Source of the DNA: an uncultured SAR116 cluster alpha proteobacterium
Lineage (GTDB): Bacteria; Pseudomonadota; Alphaproteobacteria; Puniceispirillales; Puniceispirillaceae
Direction of reading: 5' to 3'
NCBI GenBank assembly: GCA_902520885.1
Contig: CABYPW010000004.1
Location: 96,368-160,367, forward strand
Length of the DNA stretch: 64,000 nucleotides
Each line of letters begins with the position of its first letter. Within the stretch, counting starts at the first letter, position 1. Below the pieces are notes generated by a model. It was not told where the DNA came from. It saw only the letters and a list, made by a program, of their open reading frames with translations, and did not search any database. A program made the translations under genes and the position numbers. Positions 29,779 to 40,452 of this stretch are shown here, piece after piece.

Positions 29779-30834
29779 ATGCATTTTTTAAATACGTTAA
29801 ATGGTGAAATCACCTCTCAACCACCCATCTGGATAATGAGACAAGCGGGTAGATATTTGCCCGAATATAGATACATAAGAAACACCGAATTAGATTTTAT
29901 TGAATTTTGTCTAAATGCTGAGAAAGCAAGCGATGTAACTTGTCAACCTATCACTAAATTTAATCTAGATGCAGCTATAATTTTTTCAGACATTTTATTA
30001 ATTTTGCATATGCTAGATTTCAAGGTCTCTTTCATTAAAAACAAAGGTCCAAAATTAAAAAAACTAGGTTTTAAAGAAAAAATTACTTTTAATGATTGGA
30101 ATAAATTCAAATCAAGTTTAGCGCCCGTTGGGAAAGCTATTAGACTAAGTAGAGCTAAATTAGATAAAAATGTTACCAGTAGAAACACACCTATAATTGG
30201 TTTCTCCGGGTCTCCATGGACGTTATTTACATATTTAACAGAGGGACAATCATCCAAAGACTTTTCTAACGCAAGAAAATTTTTATGGTCAAACACTCAA
30301 GGTTCAGAAGAAGTATTCGAAATCTTAGTTCAAGCTATAATATGTTTTTTGGAAATACAGTTAGAAGCAGGTGTTGACGCAATAATGCTGTTTGATAGTT
30401 GGGCTGGGTCTATACCAGCGAGATTTCGTAATAAATTTATTTACGAGCCAACAAGGAAAATAGTTCAGTATATCAGGGCTAAAAATGCTTCGATTCCTAT
30501 AATATGTTTCCCTAAATCTATGGGCGAGGGTATTGTAGAGTTTGCAGATATTATTAGCCCAAACTGTATTGCTGTTGATCACCTTACAGATATGAGATTT
30601 GTTCATAAATCAATTTCCAAAAATATTACTATTCAAGGTAATATAGATCCGGTTTGTTTAATTCATGGCGGTGATACTTTAAAAAAAGAAGTAGATTATT
30701 TACTTAATTTAATTTCTGATAGACCCTATATCTTCAATTTAGGACATGGTATCTTACCAGAAACACCACAACAAAATTTAATAGACGTCATTTCTTATAT
30801 AAGAGAAAAAAATATTGGAATATCAATTAGTTAA
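29779..30834 (+). CDS. hemE: Uroporphyrinogen decarboxylase
   Basis: HemE decarboxylates uroporphyrinogen III to coproporphyrinogen III in heme synthesis. The substrate-binding signature PPIWIMRQAGRYLPEYR is at residues ~13-29, GFSGSPWTLFTYL near 128, and NLGHGILPETP near the C-terminus. At 351 residues it is complete. No clear ribosome-binding sequence precedes the ATG, which follows directly on the AT-rich origin segment. hemJ overlaps its 3' end. Confidence 0.96.
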   Translation: MHFLNTLNGEITSQPPIWIMRQAGRYLPEYRYIRNTELDFIEFCLNAEKASDVTCQPITKFNLDAAIIFSDILLILHMLDFKVSFIKNKGPKLKKLGFKEKITFNDWNKFKSSLAPVGKAIRLSRAKLDKNVTSRNTPIIGFSGSPWTLFTYLTEGQSSKDFSNARKFLWSNTQGSEEVFEILVQAIICFLEIQLEAGVDAIMLFDSWAGSIPARFRNKFIYEPTRKIVQYIRAKNASIPIICFPKSMGEGIVEFADIISPNCIAVDHLTDMRFVHKSISKNITIQGNIDPVCLIHGGDTLKKEVDYLLNLISDRPYIFNLGHGILPETPQQNLIDVISYIREKNIGISIS

Positions 30835-31243
30835 ATCATTTCATATTATAGCTATAATAGCTTGGATGGCTGGCTTGCTATATTTACCTAGGTTATATGT
30901 ATACCATTCATTAGTTGAAATTGGCTCCGTTCGTTCTCAAACTTTTAAATTAATGGAACGGCGTCTTTTAAAAATAATTATGAATCCAGCGATGATAATA
31001 AGTTGGGTCCTAGGTTTGTATTTAATTTTCCTAAACCCAAGCTTACTCAGGGAAAATTGGATGATAGCGAAAATTATTTGCGTGATTTTTATGACTTATT
31101 GTCACATGAAATTTGGACGCATAAGAAAAGAATTTGAAAATGATCAAATGGTTAAATCCGATAAATATTATAGGTATTGGAATGAAGCGCCGACGTTAAC
31201 TATGATACTTATAGTAATATTAGCTGTGGTAGAGCCATTTTGA
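30815..31243 (+). CDS. hemJ: HemJ, protoporphyrinogen oxidase (membrane protein)
   Basis: The 142-residue protein has four hydrophobic segments and the conserved N-terminal pattern VKSFHIIAIIAWMAGLLYLPRLYVYH, with the histidines thought to hold heme in HemJ. HemJ oxidises protoporphyrinogen IX and replaces HemG/HemY in many alphaproteobacteria. The start appears to be a TTG at 30815 inside the last codons of hemE, giving a 20-bp overlap. Confidence 0.92.
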   Translation: MEYQLVKSFHIIAIIAWMAGLLYLPRLYVYHSLVEIGSVRSQTFKLMERRLLKIIMNPAMIISWVLGLYLIFLNPSLLRENWMIAKIICVIFMTYCHMKFGRIRKEFENDQMVKSDKYYRYWNEAPTLTMILIVILAVVEPF

Positions 31244-31336
31244 ACCCATTTTAGACACAAATTTGACAATATACATGTTTATAATGTAACCTAATATTTC
31301 CATCCCAATAAACTTAATTCAGATAAGTTTACTCCA

Positions 31337-32596
31337 ATGCACTTGCAAGAATTAAAATCTCGGTCACCGTCAGAATTATTAGCCTATGCTGAGGAATTAG
31401 AGGTAGAAAATGCTTCTACTCTACGAACGCAAGATATGATGTTTGCTATACTTAAGCAACTAGCAGAAAATGAAGTGGTTATAAGCGGTACAGGTGTACT
31501 TGAAGTTTTACAAGATGGTTTTGGATTTTTAAGAGCTCCAGAAGCTAATTACTTACCAGGACCGGATGATATTTACGTGTCCCCAAGTCAAGTGCGTAGA
31601 TTTGGACTCAGAACAGGTGATACTGTAGAAGGAGAGATTAGAGCACCAAAAGATGGAGAACGCTATTTTGCTCTTTTAAAAGTAGATCTAATAAATTTTG
31701 AAAAACCAGATTCTGTAAGACATCGAATCAATTTTGACAATCTTACACCGTTATACCCAAATAAAAAATTAACGATGGAATTGCCTTTCGATCCGGATAA
31801 TAAGGATAAAACACCGAGAATAATGGATTTAATTGCACCTATGGGTAAAGGGCAAAGAGGTTTAATTGTGGCGCCGCCTCGCACGGGTAAAACGATGATG
31901 TTACAATCAATAGCGCACGCCATATCACAAAATCATCCAGAGGTATATTTAATTGTATTACTAATCGATGAAAGACCAGAAGAAGTAACAGATATGCAAC
32001 GGTCTGTTAAAGGTGAAGTTATATCATCAACGTTTGATGAACCTGCAGCACGACATGTGCAAGTGACAGACATGGTGTTGGAAAAAGCAAAGAGATTAGT
32101 AGAACACAAAAGAGATGTAGTAATACTCCTAGATAGCATAACACGCCTAGCTAGAGCTTATAATACGGTAGTTCCATCTTCAGGTAAAGTATTAACAGGA
32201 GGTGTAGATGCAAATGCTTTACAGCGACCAAAACGTTTTTTTGGGGCGGCAAGAAACATAGAAGAAGGTGGATCATTAACAATAATCGCCACAGCCTTAA
32301 TAGAAACCGGGTCACGTATGGATGAGGTTATTTTTGAAGAATTCAAGGGTACAGGCAACAGCGAACTGATACTAGACAGAAAGCTTGCGGATAAACGCGT
32401 ATTTCCAGCGATTGATGTCACTAAGTCCGGAACTAGAAAGGAAGAATTGTTGGTAGATAAAGTTACGCTGAATAAGATGTGGATGTTAAGGCGAATATTA
32501 ATGCAGATGGGGCCCGTAGATGCAATGGAATTTTTAACAGACAAACTACGTCATGCAAAAACCAACGAGGATTTCTTCGAAAATATGAATAGCTAA
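31337..32596 (+). CDS. rho: Transcription termination factor Rho
   Basis: The hexameric RNA helicase ends transcription at non-coding or untranslated RNA. In 419 residues it has the N-terminal helical domain, a cold-shock-like RNA-binding domain ([25 protein letters not shown]), Walker [10 protein letters not shown] near residue 180, Walker [17 protein letters not shown] and the R-loop segment [18 protein letters not shown]. Its stop overlaps that of ogt on the other strand by 4 bp. Confidence 0.98.
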   Translation: MHLQELKSRSPSELLAYAEELEVENASTLRTQDMMFAILKQLAENEVVISGTGVLEVLQDGFGFLRAPEANYLPGPDDIYVSPSQVRRFGLRTGDTVEGEIRAPKDGERYFALLKVDLINFEKPDSVRHRINFDNLTPLYPNKKLTMELPFDPDNKDKTPRIMDLIAPMGKGQRGLIVAPPRTGKTMMLQSIAHAISQNHPEVYLIVLLIDERPEEVTDMQRSVKGEVISSTFDEPAARHVQVTDMVLEKAKRLVEHKRDVVILLDSITRLARAYNTVVPSSGKVLTGGVDANALQRPKRFFGAARNIEEGGSLTIIATALIETGSRMDEVIFEEFKGTGNSELILDRKLADKRVFPAIDVTKSGTRKEELLVDKVTLNKMWMLRRILMQMGPVDAMEFLTDKLRHAKTNEDFFENMNS

Positions 32597-33090
32597 TTAT
32601 TATAAGTCTCTAATTTAATTAGACAATGTTTGCGGTTTATATTCTCTTTGCTATCAGGTGTTTTACGGTTCCCGCCACTATAACGGCCTATTTTTCCACT
32701 AATATTTAAAATGCGATGACAAGGAATTATGATGGGCATCGGGTTTCGTTTACAAGCATCTCCGGCAGCTCTAGAAGCTTTAATGTTGCCCCAGTTATAA
32801 GCCAGTTCTTTATAAGAAATAGTTGTCCCATACGGCACTTTAGAAATTGTTGTGAACCACTGAACCATTTTCGGAGACCAATTAGAAAAATCTAAAGGTA
32901 TAGAAAAATTCTGTAGAGAGCCCAAAAAGTATAATTCTATTTGATTTAATGTTTCACGTGAAACATCTTTGTTTGATTTGTTAAAAAGTTGTTTGTTAGA
33001 AAATGGCATCTGTTGCCATTTTAATTCTTCTAAACCCATATTAGATGCTACAGGCTGAAAATACCCCAAGTTTGTTTTTAATACATACAT
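32593..33090 (-). CDS. ogt: Methylated-DNA--protein-cysteine methyltransferase
   Basis: This suicide repair enzyme takes the alkyl group from O6-alkylguanine. The acceptor Cys is in [10 protein letters not shown] near residue 123, preceded by the DNA-binding helix region [13 protein letters not shown] and [14 protein letters not shown], and followed by GKIGRYSGG. The 165-residue length fits Ogt-type proteins. The gene contains a perfect parS site that encodes Val-Ser-Arg-Glu-Thr at residues 43-47, in a non-conserved linker. It is convergent with rho. Confidence 0.9.
   Translation of the reverse strand: MYVLKTNLGYFQPVASNMGLEELKWQQMPFSNKQLFNKSNKDVSRETLNQIELYFLGSLQNFSIPLDFSNWSPKMVQWFTTISKVPYGTTISYKELAYNWGNIKASRAAGDACKRNPMPIIIPCHRILNISGKIGRYSGGNRKTPDSKENINRKHCLIKLETYNN
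32950..32965. promoter_or_regulatory. parS: parS centromere site (inside ogt)
   Basis: A perfect 16-bp palindrome, TGTTTCACGTGAAACA, identical to the widely conserved chromosomal parS consensus bound by ParB. It lies about 3.2 kb right of the putative origin and 5 kb left of parB. Confidence 0.93.
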
Positions 33091-33174
33091 TATTTGTTTT
33101 CAATTAGTAAAAGAGATGCTAATGAGCCTCATAAATAATACGCTCTTAATAAGATTTGTCAAAAAGGTGGTTTG

Positions 33175-34557
33175 GTGAGTGTTAATGATACTATTTATGC
33201 TCTAGCAACCCCACCGGGGCAATCCGCTATAGCAATTATAAGAATATCTGGTCTTAATGCGCATGGTGTATTAATACATTTTGGTATTTCAAACCTGATT
33301 GTTGAGGACAAACCAATTGCCGAATACCATCGCCTTAAGACAGCAGATGGTCTAATTGTTGACGATGTCATGTTGGTTCTATTCCCCTCTAAATCTTCCC
33401 CAACAGGAGAAAACATAACAGAAATTCAATGTCATGGTAGTCCGGCTGTTATTCAGTCAATTTTATCTCACCTTGCCGGAATAGAGGGGATGAGACCAGC
33501 GCAACAAGGAGAATTTTCTCGTAGGTCTTTCAACAATGGTAAGGTTGGATTAATCGATTTAGAGGGTCTTTCAGATTTGATTGAGGCGCAAACATTATAC
33601 CAACACCAACAAGCGATTAATATAATGACAGGAAAACTTTCTGCTCGATTAAAATTATATAGAGAGACTTTAATTTCATTATCTTCCAAACTCGAAGCAG
33701 TAATTGATTTTTCTGATGAAGAATTACCTGAAGAGATTATCGGAGAATTATCTTTAAATATGCATAAATTAAAAAATCAGATACTGAGTTTAATAGAGGA
33801 TAGTAAATATTCTGAACAAATAAGAGAAGGTGTTAAAATTACATTGGTAGGTCCTGTTAATGCGGGTAAATCAACAATTCTAAACGCGTTAGCCCAAAGA
33901 GAAGTTGCAATTGTATCTTCTGTTGCAGGCACGACACGGGATGTAATAGAGGTGAAATTAGATTTAGGCGGAATTTCTGTCATATTTAATGATACAGCAG
34001 GCATCCGGAAAACCGAGGATGTTATTGAAATTGAGGGAATTGAGAGAGCTAAAAGTGTTGCCGAGAGTTCAGATCTTACTTTGTTGGTTTTGGATTTATC
34101 TGGTTTAGATTGGGAAAAAACGCTTTCTCAATTAGAGAGTTGGAAGCTTTCAAAATATCTGGTTTTGTTGAACAAAGCAGATCTTTTGTCTGAGGATGAG
34201 ATAGAGAAAAAAATTAAAAATTGTAAATCATCCTTATTAAGAACATCAAGCCCATTAGTTGTTAGTTTTCACGAAAAGAGCGGGCAAGAGCTGTTAATTA
34301 AAAGGCTAACGGAATTACTGTCTTTTATTAATGTTACAAACAACGATGTAAGGTTAACTCGTTCTTGGCATAAAACAACTTGTCTTGCCGTATGTAATGC
34401 CCTAGAACGTGCTATTACGCTTGACAGTAAAGAACATCCGGAAATAGTAGCAGAGGAATTACGCCTTGCATGTAATGCACTTGGGCGTCTTACAGGTCAG
34501 GTGGCTGTTGATGATCTGCTCGATAATATTTTTTCAAGTTTTTGTATTGGGAAATGA
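33175..34557 (+). CDS. mnmE: tRNA modification GTPase MnmE
   Basis: MnmE with MnmG builds the 5-carboxymethylaminomethyl group on wobble uridine. The N-terminal folate-binding domain begins DTIYALATPPGQSAIAIIRISG, the G domain has GPVNAGKSTILNAL near residue 222, GTTRD and NKAD, and the C-terminus is FCIGK, the conserved Cys-Ile-Gly-Lys ending. The start is probably the GTG at 33175, preceded by AGGTGG; a TTG one codon earlier is also possible. Confidence 0.97.
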   Translation: MSVNDTIYALATPPGQSAIAIIRISGLNAHGVLIHFGISNLIVEDKPIAEYHRLKTADGLIVDDVMLVLFPSKSSPTGENITEIQCHGSPAVIQSILSHLAGIEGMRPAQQGEFSRRSFNNGKVGLIDLEGLSDLIEAQTLYQHQQAINIMTGKLSARLKLYRETLISLSSKLEAVIDFSDEELPEEIIGELSLNMHKLKNQILSLIEDSKYSEQIREGVKITLVGPVNAGKSTILNALAQREVAIVSSVAGTTRDVIEVKLDLGGISVIFNDTAGIRKTEDVIEIEGIERAKSVAESSDLTLLVLDLSGLDWEKTLSQLESWKLSKYLVLLNKADLLSEDEIEKKIKNCKSSLLRTSSPLVVSFHEKSGQELLIKRLTELLSFINVTNNDVRLTRSWHKTTCLAVCNALERAITLDSKEHPEIVAEELRLACNALGRLTGQVAVDDLLDNIFSSFCIGK

Positions 34558-34647
34558 AATCAGCATATAATTTTGACATTTATGAATACTATCTAGTATT
34601 GTCCGTGTTAAATTATACGTATAACAAACATGGAATTAGTCGGAAAT

Positions 34648-36558
34648 ATGCAAATTAACAATATTGATGTTATTGTTATAGGAGGTGGTCATGCTGGCAC
34701 AGAAGCAGCCAGTGTAGCTGCCAGAATGGGCGCGAATACACTTCTTGTTACCATGGATATAAAAAAAATAGGAGAAATGTCTTGTAACCCTGCTATAGGA
34801 GGTTTGGGAAAAGGCCATCTAGTGCGTGAAATAGACGCTTTTGATGGTATAATGGGGCGAGCCATAGATAGGGCAGGCATTCAATTTCGTATGCTAAATA
34901 AATCACGTGGACCAGCAGTTCATGGTCCAAGAGCACAGGCAGATCGACAATTATATAAAAAAGCAGTTCAACAAGCGCTAAAAGAACATGAAAATTTGTC
35001 TTTCTACGAAGGGGTAGTGGCCGACCTGTTGATCTCAAACAAAAGAGTAACGGGAATTGTGCTGGCAGATGGAAGTCAAATATTAACACGTGCAGTGGTT
35101 TTAACAACAGGTACTTTTCTTGGGGGCGTGATACACCTGGGAAATGAAAGAACACCTGCAGGAAGATTTGGAGAGTTTCCTTCTAATGCTCTTGCCAAAA
35201 GATTGCGAGGTCTTAAATTGCCCGTAGGGAGGTTAAAAACAGGCACGCCAGCAAGGCTTGACAATGCCACTATTGACTGGGCTTCTCTTGAAATGCAGCA
35301 AGCAGACGAAACACTTATCCCCTTCTCTTATCTAACAGATAAAATAATAGTTCCTCAAATCTCATGTGGAATTACCAGGACAACGAAAAAAACGCACAAA
35401 ATTATTTCTGATTCTATTCATTTGTCAGCTGCATATAGTGGACAGATAAAAGGAAAAGGACCGAGATACTGTCCATCAATTGAAGATAAAGTAACTCGTT
35501 TCTCAGATAAATCTTCTCACCAGATATTTCTAGAACCAGAGGGATTAAATTTAAACACGGTTTATCCAAATGGCATTAGTACAAGCCTTCCACGGAAGGT
35601 CCAAGAAAAAATGATTGCGTCTATCCCAGGATTAGAAAAGGCCAGCATACTTCAATTTGGATATGCGATCGAATATGATTTTATTGACCCAAGAGCATTG
35701 GATAAAACTTTAGCTTTAAAAGCTCTATCGGGTCTATATTTGGCTGGACAGATCAATGGTACAACAGGATATGAGGAGGCTGCTGCGCAGGGGCTAATAG
35801 CCGGGATAAATGCAGCCATGTGCGCGTCTGGAAAGGCAAAAAAAATTCAGGATGGGTTTTTCTTGGATAGAGCGGAAGCATATATCGGTGTAATGATAGA
35901 TGACCTTATAACATCTGGAGTAACTGAGCCATACCGAATGTTTACTTCCAGAGCGGAATACCGTCTTTTGCTTAGAGCTGACAATGCAGATCAGCGGTTG
36001 ACTTCCAAAGCAATAGAGATTGGTTGTGTTGGTTATAAAAGACAAAAAGTGTTCCAAAATAGAAAGGAAACACTCCACTATGCAAGACAAATATTGTCGA
36101 ATTTAAAGGCTAAGCCTTCTGAACTTACGGCTCATGGGCTACCCTCTTCTCGCAATGGTAGTCTTTCAACAGCCGAAGAGCTGTTATCTAACAATGATAT
36201 AAAGTTGTCGGACTGCATTTCCCTTTGGCCCAAGATTGCACAAATTCCTAGAAACATTCATCTGCAAATTGAAACCGATTGTCGTTATGCAAACTACGTT
36301 AAACGTCAGGAAGCAGACATAGCAGCTATGAGAAGAGACGATGCATTAGAGATACCTGAAGACACTGAATTTTCAAAAATAGGTGGTTTGTCAAACGAAT
36401 CGGTGGAATTGTTTAATAGGTTTAGGCCTTCTTCAATAGGGCAAGCAAATAGGGTTCCAGGATTAACACCTGCGGCTATAGTGTGTGTTTTACGATATAT
36501 TCGACAAAATCCAGAAAGGACCAGAACCATATCTAAGAACACTTCGTTTATACGATAG
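34648..36558 (+). CDS. mnmG: tRNA uridine-5-carboxymethylaminomethyl modification enzyme MnmG
   Basis: The FAD-dependent partner of MnmE. It has the dinucleotide-binding [14 protein letters not shown] at the N-terminus, [20 protein letters not shown], the Cys-containing FLEPEGLN region, and the segment [23 protein letters not shown]-terminal helical domain for MnmE binding follows. The ATG at 34648 is preferred to one six codons upstream because CGGA precedes it and it puts the FAD motif at the usual distance. Confidence 0.97.
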   Translation: MQINNIDVIVIGGGHAGTEAASVAARMGANTLLVTMDIKKIGEMSCNPAIGGLGKGHLVREIDAFDGIMGRAIDRAGIQFRMLNKSRGPAVHGPRAQADRQLYKKAVQQALKEHENLSFYEGVVADLLISNKRVTGIVLADGSQILTRAVVLTTGTFLGGVIHLGNERTPAGRFGEFPSNALAKRLRGLKLPVGRLKTGTPARLDNATIDWASLEMQQADETLIPFSYLTDKIIVPQISCGITRTTKKTHKIISDSIHLSAAYSGQIKGKGPRYCPSIEDKVTRFSDKSSHQIFLEPEGLNLNTVYPNGISTSLPRKVQEKMIASIPGLEKASILQFGYAIEYDFIDPRALDKTLALKALSGLYLAGQINGTTGYEEAAAQGLIAGINAAMCASGKAKKIQDGFFLDRAEAYIGVMIDDLITSGVTEPYRMFTSRAEYRLLLRADNADQRLTSKAIEIGCVGYKRQKVFQNRKETLHYARQILSNLKAKPSELTAHGLPSSRNGSLSTAEELLSNNDIKLSDCISLWPKIAQIPRNIHLQIETDCRYANYVKRQEADIAAMRRDDALEIPEDTEFSKIGGLSNESVELFNRFRPSSIGQANRVPGLTPAAIVCVLRYIRQNPERTRTISKNTSFIR

Positions 36559-36569
36559 CTATTTCTAAT

Positions 36570-37184
36570 ATGATAGATTCCTTTTCTGTGCTGAAAAATA
36601 AATATAATGTTTCACGTGAAACATTTTCTCAGCTTAAAACTTACCATGATTTGCTTATAAAATGGCAAAAAAGGCTGAACCTTATTTCACCAAAAACAAT
36701 AGATAATATCTGGGAAAGACATATTCTAGATTGTGCACAGCTTTATAGTTTTCTTCCCAATAGGCCGTGCCGCATACTCGATGTTGGCTCTGGGGCAGGA
36801 TTACCCGGTATTATAGTTTCAATTTTAACCAATCAAAATGTACACCTGGTAGAATCAGACCAACGAAAATGTGCTTTTCTAAGAACAGTAACATCTCGGT
36901 TAAATTTAAATACGATCATTCATGAGAAACGCATGGAAAAAATGCAAACATTAATCCCTGATATCATAATTTCTCGCGCCCTTGCACCCACCCCAAGATT
37001 ACTTAAATTAACAGAAAAACAGCATCATCCAAAATTGCGTTTTCTTCTTTTGAAAGGCAAGGATGTAGATTCTGAGTTGATTAATATAGATACATGGAAG
37101 ACACTACGTGTGACAAATAAGTATGCATCTATCACATCTGAAGATGGTTGTGTTTTAGAATTGCAATTTAATGGTGCATTATAA
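36570..37184 (+). CDS. rsmG: 16S rRNA (G527-N7)-methyltransferase RsmG
   Basis: RsmG (GidB) methylates G527 of 16S rRNA using SAM. The SAM-binding loop is ILDVGSGAGLPGIIVSIL near residue 68, preceded by WERHILDCAQL. A perfect parS site falls in the codons for residues 14-18 (VSRET), which is a known habit of gidB genes near origins. It is followed by parA after 9 bp. Length 204 is normal. Confidence 0.95.
   Translation: MIDSFSVLKNKYNVSRETFSQLKTYHDLLIKWQKRLNLISPKTIDNIWERHILDCAQLYSFLPNRPCRILDVGSGAGLPGIIVSILTNQNVHLVESDQRKCAFLRTVTSRLNLNTIIHEKRMEKMQTLIPDIIISRALAPTPRLLKLTEKQHHPKLRFLLLKGKDVDSELINIDTWKTLRVTNKYASITSEDGCVLELQFNGAL
36608..36623. promoter_or_regulatory. parS: parS centromere site (inside rsmG)
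   Basis: Second perfect copy of TGTTTCACGTGAAACA, 3.66 kb from the first and about 570 bp before parA. The reading frame crosses it as Val-Ser-Arg-Glu-Thr, the same phase as in ogt. Confidence 0.93.
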
Positions 37185-37193
37185 GGAAATGAA

Positions 37194-37967
37194 ATGTCTA
37201 AGATAATATCTATAGCAAATCAAAAGGGGGGAGTGGGAAAAACCACTACGGCAGTTAATTTAGCAACAGCACTTGCTGCGTGTGATAAAACTGTTTTGTT
37301 AATTGATCTAGATCCTCAGGGTAATGCAAGCACAGGCTTTGGAATTGATAATACAGATAGAAACACGCATATCTATCACATGCTCATTAACCAAATATCA
37401 ATTAAAGATGCGATAAAGTCCTCAATGGTTCCTAAATTATTTATTATACCAGCAGACACCGACCTTGCTGCCGCTGAAGTTGAGTTAAGAAATAGAAAAA
37501 ACAGAGAGTTCGTATTAGATATGCTTCTTCGAACTATTACAGACACTTATGACTTTATTATCATAGATTGTCCACCCTCTCTTGGCTTGCTTACAGTAAA
37601 CGCTTTTTCAGCCTCACATTCTGTATTAGTTCCACTCCAATGTGAATTTTACGCACTTGAAGGTCTGGCTCAACTTTTGAGGTCTATAGAACTGGTAAAG
37701 AAAAATTTAAACCCAAGTTTAACAATTCAGGGTATAGTTTTAACCATGTTTGATAGTAGGAATAATTTGTCAGAAATGGTTGTGAATGATGTTAGAAAGC
37801 ATTTTGGTAAGCAAGTGTATCAAACCATCATACCAAGGAATGTTCGTATTTCAGAGGCGCCTTCATTTGGTCAACCTGTTTTGATGTATGATATCAATTG
37901 TTCTGGTTCTAAGGCATATACATCATTAGCAGCAGAATTATTACAACAGGAGAACGTAAATTTATGA
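37194..37967 (+). CDS. parA: Chromosome partitioning ATPase ParA
   Basis: ParA is the Walker-type ATPase whose nucleoid gradient moves ParB-parS complexes. The deviant Walker A KGGVGKTTTAVNLA with its signature lysine is at residues ~10-24, and Walker A' IDLDPQGNASTGFG and Walker B IIIDCPPSLGLLTVNA follow. The 257-residue length indicates the chromosomal type without an extra N-terminal HTH. Its stop overlaps the parB start by 4 bp. Confidence 0.97.
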   Translation: MSKIISIANQKGGVGKTTTAVNLATALAACDKTVLLIDLDPQGNASTGFGIDNTDRNTHIYHMLINQISIKDAIKSSMVPKLFIIPADTDLAAAEVELRNRKNREFVLDMLLRTITDTYDFIIIDCPPSLGLLTVNAFSASHSVLVPLQCEFYALEGLAQLLRSIELVKKNLNPSLTIQGIVLTMFDSRNNLSEMVVNDVRKHFGKQVYQTIIPRNVRISEAPSFGQPVLMYDINCSGSKAYTSLAAELLQQENVNL

Positions 37968-38917
37968 CAAGGTCGTCAAATAAGACAAAAAAGGTTCAGA
38001 GAGGACTTGGTCGTGGCTTGTCCACTCTTTTAGGTGATGCTGAAGCACGCGATTTATTGCAGGAGCATCCTATATATAATAAGAAAAACAACTTATCAAA
38101 TAGTGAACAATCAAATACAAATCTCACTACTGTGAAAAATATACCGATAGAATGGATTACTTCCGGATCGTGGCAACCAAGGCGAAACTTTGACACAATA
38201 CAATTAGAAGAGTTAGCAAATTCCTTATTAAAACAAGGAGTTATACAACCTATTTTGGTTCGCTATATTCCGGGCCAAGAAAATAAATATGAATTGATTG
38301 CAGGTGAGCGAAGATGGCGTGCAGCTCAGATAGCGAAAATTTATGAAATTCCTGCTATAGTTAAAGAATTTTCTGAGCAAGAGGCTGCAGAAATAGCACT
38401 TGTTGAAAACATTCAAAGACGTGATTTATCTTCAATTGAAGAAGCGTTAGCATATCAACAGTTGATTCAAACATTTGGTTATACGCAACAAACTTTATCA
38501 ACTGTGATTGGAAAGTCTCGGTCACATATAGCAAATTTGTTACGTTTATTAACGCTGCCAGAATGGGTTCAGTCCGCATTAGAAAAAGGCACAGTTTCTG
38601 TTGGGCAGATTCGGCCAATAATTGGACATGCCGATATTGATAAATTAGCAAAATTGATAATTAAACAAAATTTAACGGCGCGTGAAGTTGAAAAACTATT
38701 AAAGCCTAAAAATAAAATTAGCAAAAAATTACAAATAGAAAATGAAAATACTGAAGTTGAAAACCGAAAATTAGAAGAAAAAATAGAACGACAAATTGGC
38801 TTAAAAGCAAATATTTCTTGGAACTCAAAAACAGAGACAGGTAGCATTAAGTTGTCTTTTTCATCTATTGAACAATTCGACTCAATACTAGAAAAAATGG
38901 GGGTTCAAAATCGGTGA
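37964..38917 (+). CDS. parB: Chromosome partitioning protein ParB
   Basis: ParB binds parS and spreads on DNA as a CTP-dependent clamp. The N-terminus RGLGRGLSTLLGD is the ParA-contact segment, the CTP-binding motifs are seen in GVIQPILVRYI and AGERRWRAAQIA, and the LVENIQRRDLSSIEEALAYQ and HTH region (QTLSTVIGKSRSHIANLLRLL) recognise parS. The C-terminal ~60 residues are the dimerisation domain. It overlaps convergent holA by 13 bp. Confidence 0.97.
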   Translation: MTRSSNKTKKVQRGLGRGLSTLLGDAEARDLLQEHPIYNKKNNLSNSEQSNTNLTTVKNIPIEWITSGSWQPRRNFDTIQLEELANSLLKQGVIQPILVRYIPGQENKYELIAGERRWRAAQIAKIYEIPAIVKEFSEQEAAEIALVENIQRRDLSSIEEALAYQQLIQTFGYTQQTLSTVIGKSRSHIANLLRLLTLPEWVQSALEKGTVSVGQIRPIIGHADIDKLAKLIIKQNLTAREVEKLLKPKNKISKKLQIENENTEVENRKLEEKIERQIGLKANISWNSKTETGSIKLSFSSIEQFDSILEKMGVQNR

Positions 38918-39936
38918 CTAGATAACTTAATGGCAATACCTAATAAGGACTGACCAATTAAACTATAAGGATTAGGATTTGAACCCATCTTGCATTGTCC
39001 CTCTAATTGCATAAATCTTTCCATTAGTGCAAAACACCCTCTTATAGAAAAAAGTTTGCTATGATTGATAACAGATTGTTTCCGTTTAAAATAAATTGGC
39101 GGTCGTATGTTATTTACGGCAGCCTGTATAGATAACCCTTTTTGTTTTTTTGCGGTAATGGTTATAAGAATTTTGACATGAGATTGAAAATATCTCGTTA
39201 TTACAATAGGTTGTATTCCCTCTGCGCGAATCTTTGTTAATAAGGGACCAATTGTTTCTGTCTTTCCTTTAAATACATTATCAACTAATTTATCTAATAT
39301 CGGTAAATTATTATCCCCTAGAACAAAATCAATTTCTTCTTTATTTAGAGATTTTGTTTTCGCAGCATATAAACTAATTTTTTCAATCTCGTTTCTATTG
39401 ACTGAGCGATCATCTCCAAGTTTATTTGAAATGTATTCTGTAAGGTGACTTGAAATATCAATGTTATTTTGAATTAAGGTTTCATATATCAGTTTTTTTC
39501 GCTGTTCATCTTCATCTGGATAACATGCAACAGAGGCAATATTCGGATGTTTGTCGCACAAAGTTACAAGACTATGTTTGGTCGTACTGTCTTTGGCAGA
39601 GATGATCAATCTACATTCAGCATGTAAATATAAAATATTTGATTTAATAGCAGACATGAGTTCTGTTACTGTTCCACTTAAAAGTACAACCCGCATCGTT
39701 CCAGCTAATGGTAAAGCATTTAAAGCATCTGCTAATAACGCAGGGTCCGCTTGCACTTCTTTTCCTATTAATCTAGTGACAGAAAAAGGATCATTTAAAT
39801 TATCTGAAAATAGGAGTGCTAATTCTTTGGCACGTTCATCAATTAAGCCAGCATCCATACCATGTAACAAATAGGCAAAAAACGTACTATTTGGTTTTTC
39901 AAACAGAGCTGCTATGTCTCTAGATAAGATTTTCAT
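38905..39936 (-). CDS. holA: DNA polymerase III delta subunit
   Basis: HolA is the clamp-loader subunit that opens the beta clamp. The 343-residue sequence starts FFAYLLHGMDAGLIDERAKEL, the degenerate AAA+ start of the family, with RVVLLSG, and ends in the helical collar domain. In alphaproteobacteria holA follows lptE and leuS in the same order as here. The assignment rests on overall family likeness and conserved order. Confidence 0.9.
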   Translation of the reverse strand: MKILSRDIAALFEKPNSTFFAYLLHGMDAGLIDERAKELALLFSDNLNDPFSVTRLIGKEVQADPALLADALNALPLAGTMRVVLLSGTVTELMSAIKSNILYLHAECRLIISAKDSTTKHSLVTLCDKHPNIASVACYPDEDEQRKKLIYETLIQNNIDISSHLTEYISNKLGDDRSVNRNEIEKISLYAAKTKSLNKEEIDFVLGDNNLPILDKLVDNVFKGKTETIGPLLTKIRAEGIQPIVITRYFQSHVKILITITAKKQKGLSIQAAVNNIRPPIYFKRKQSVINHSKLFSIRGCFALMERFMQLEGQCKMGSNPNPYSLIGQSLLGIAIKLSSHRF

Positions 39937-39948
39937 ACGATTACGACA

Positions 39949-40452
39949 CTATTGGGTTACATTTTCTAAAAAATACAAATACAGGTTTTGATAAACACGC
40001 TGTGCCAATAGAACAGCCAAACGCTCACGAGCAAACTTACTTGACTGAGCTTGTCCATATAAACTAGCAATAGCTCCAGATGTCGCCTCAGAACTAATTT
40101 TCCCTTTATGGATAATCTCGCCACTATTATTATCAATTACTTTAAAATTGATCGTAACATCTGTATATTCCAAATTAGAAGAATTTTGACTTATAGTGAG
40201 TGTCTGCGTGTTGGATACCTCTAGAGAATATTCAAGTTTATAAGTCTTTTTTTTTGTCGACCTTCCAACATTTTGATTAAACTCTTTGTAAAATAAATAT
40301 TCTAAATGAGATGTTGGGCTATTTGGGGTTATTTGGGATAGTTTGTTTTTAGCAATTAAATCATTATTAATATCTGCAGTCCGAATACATCCCGATAAAA
40401 ATAATGCCATTAAAAATATTAAAATAAAGTGAATGTTTTTATCCAACAACAT
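39949..40452 (-). CDS. lptE: LPS-assembly lipoprotein LptE
   Basis: The 167-residue protein has a signal peptide with lipobox LSGC at about residues 19-22 and then a short alpha/beta domain ([28 protein letters not shown], and a C-terminal helix [24 protein letters not shown]). LptE plugs the LptD barrel that inserts LPS in the outer membrane. Its ATG lies within the last codons of leuS (14-bp overlap), the conserved leuS-lptE-holA operon. Confidence 0.88.
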   Translation of the reverse strand: MLLDKNIHFILIFLMALFLSGCIRTADINNDLIAKNKLSQITPNSPTSHLEYLFYKEFNQNVGRSTKKKTYKLEYSLEVSNTQTLTISQNSSNLEYTDVTINFKVIDNNSGEIIHKGKISSEATSGAIASLYGQAQSSKFARERLAVLLAQRVYQNLYLYFLENVTQ

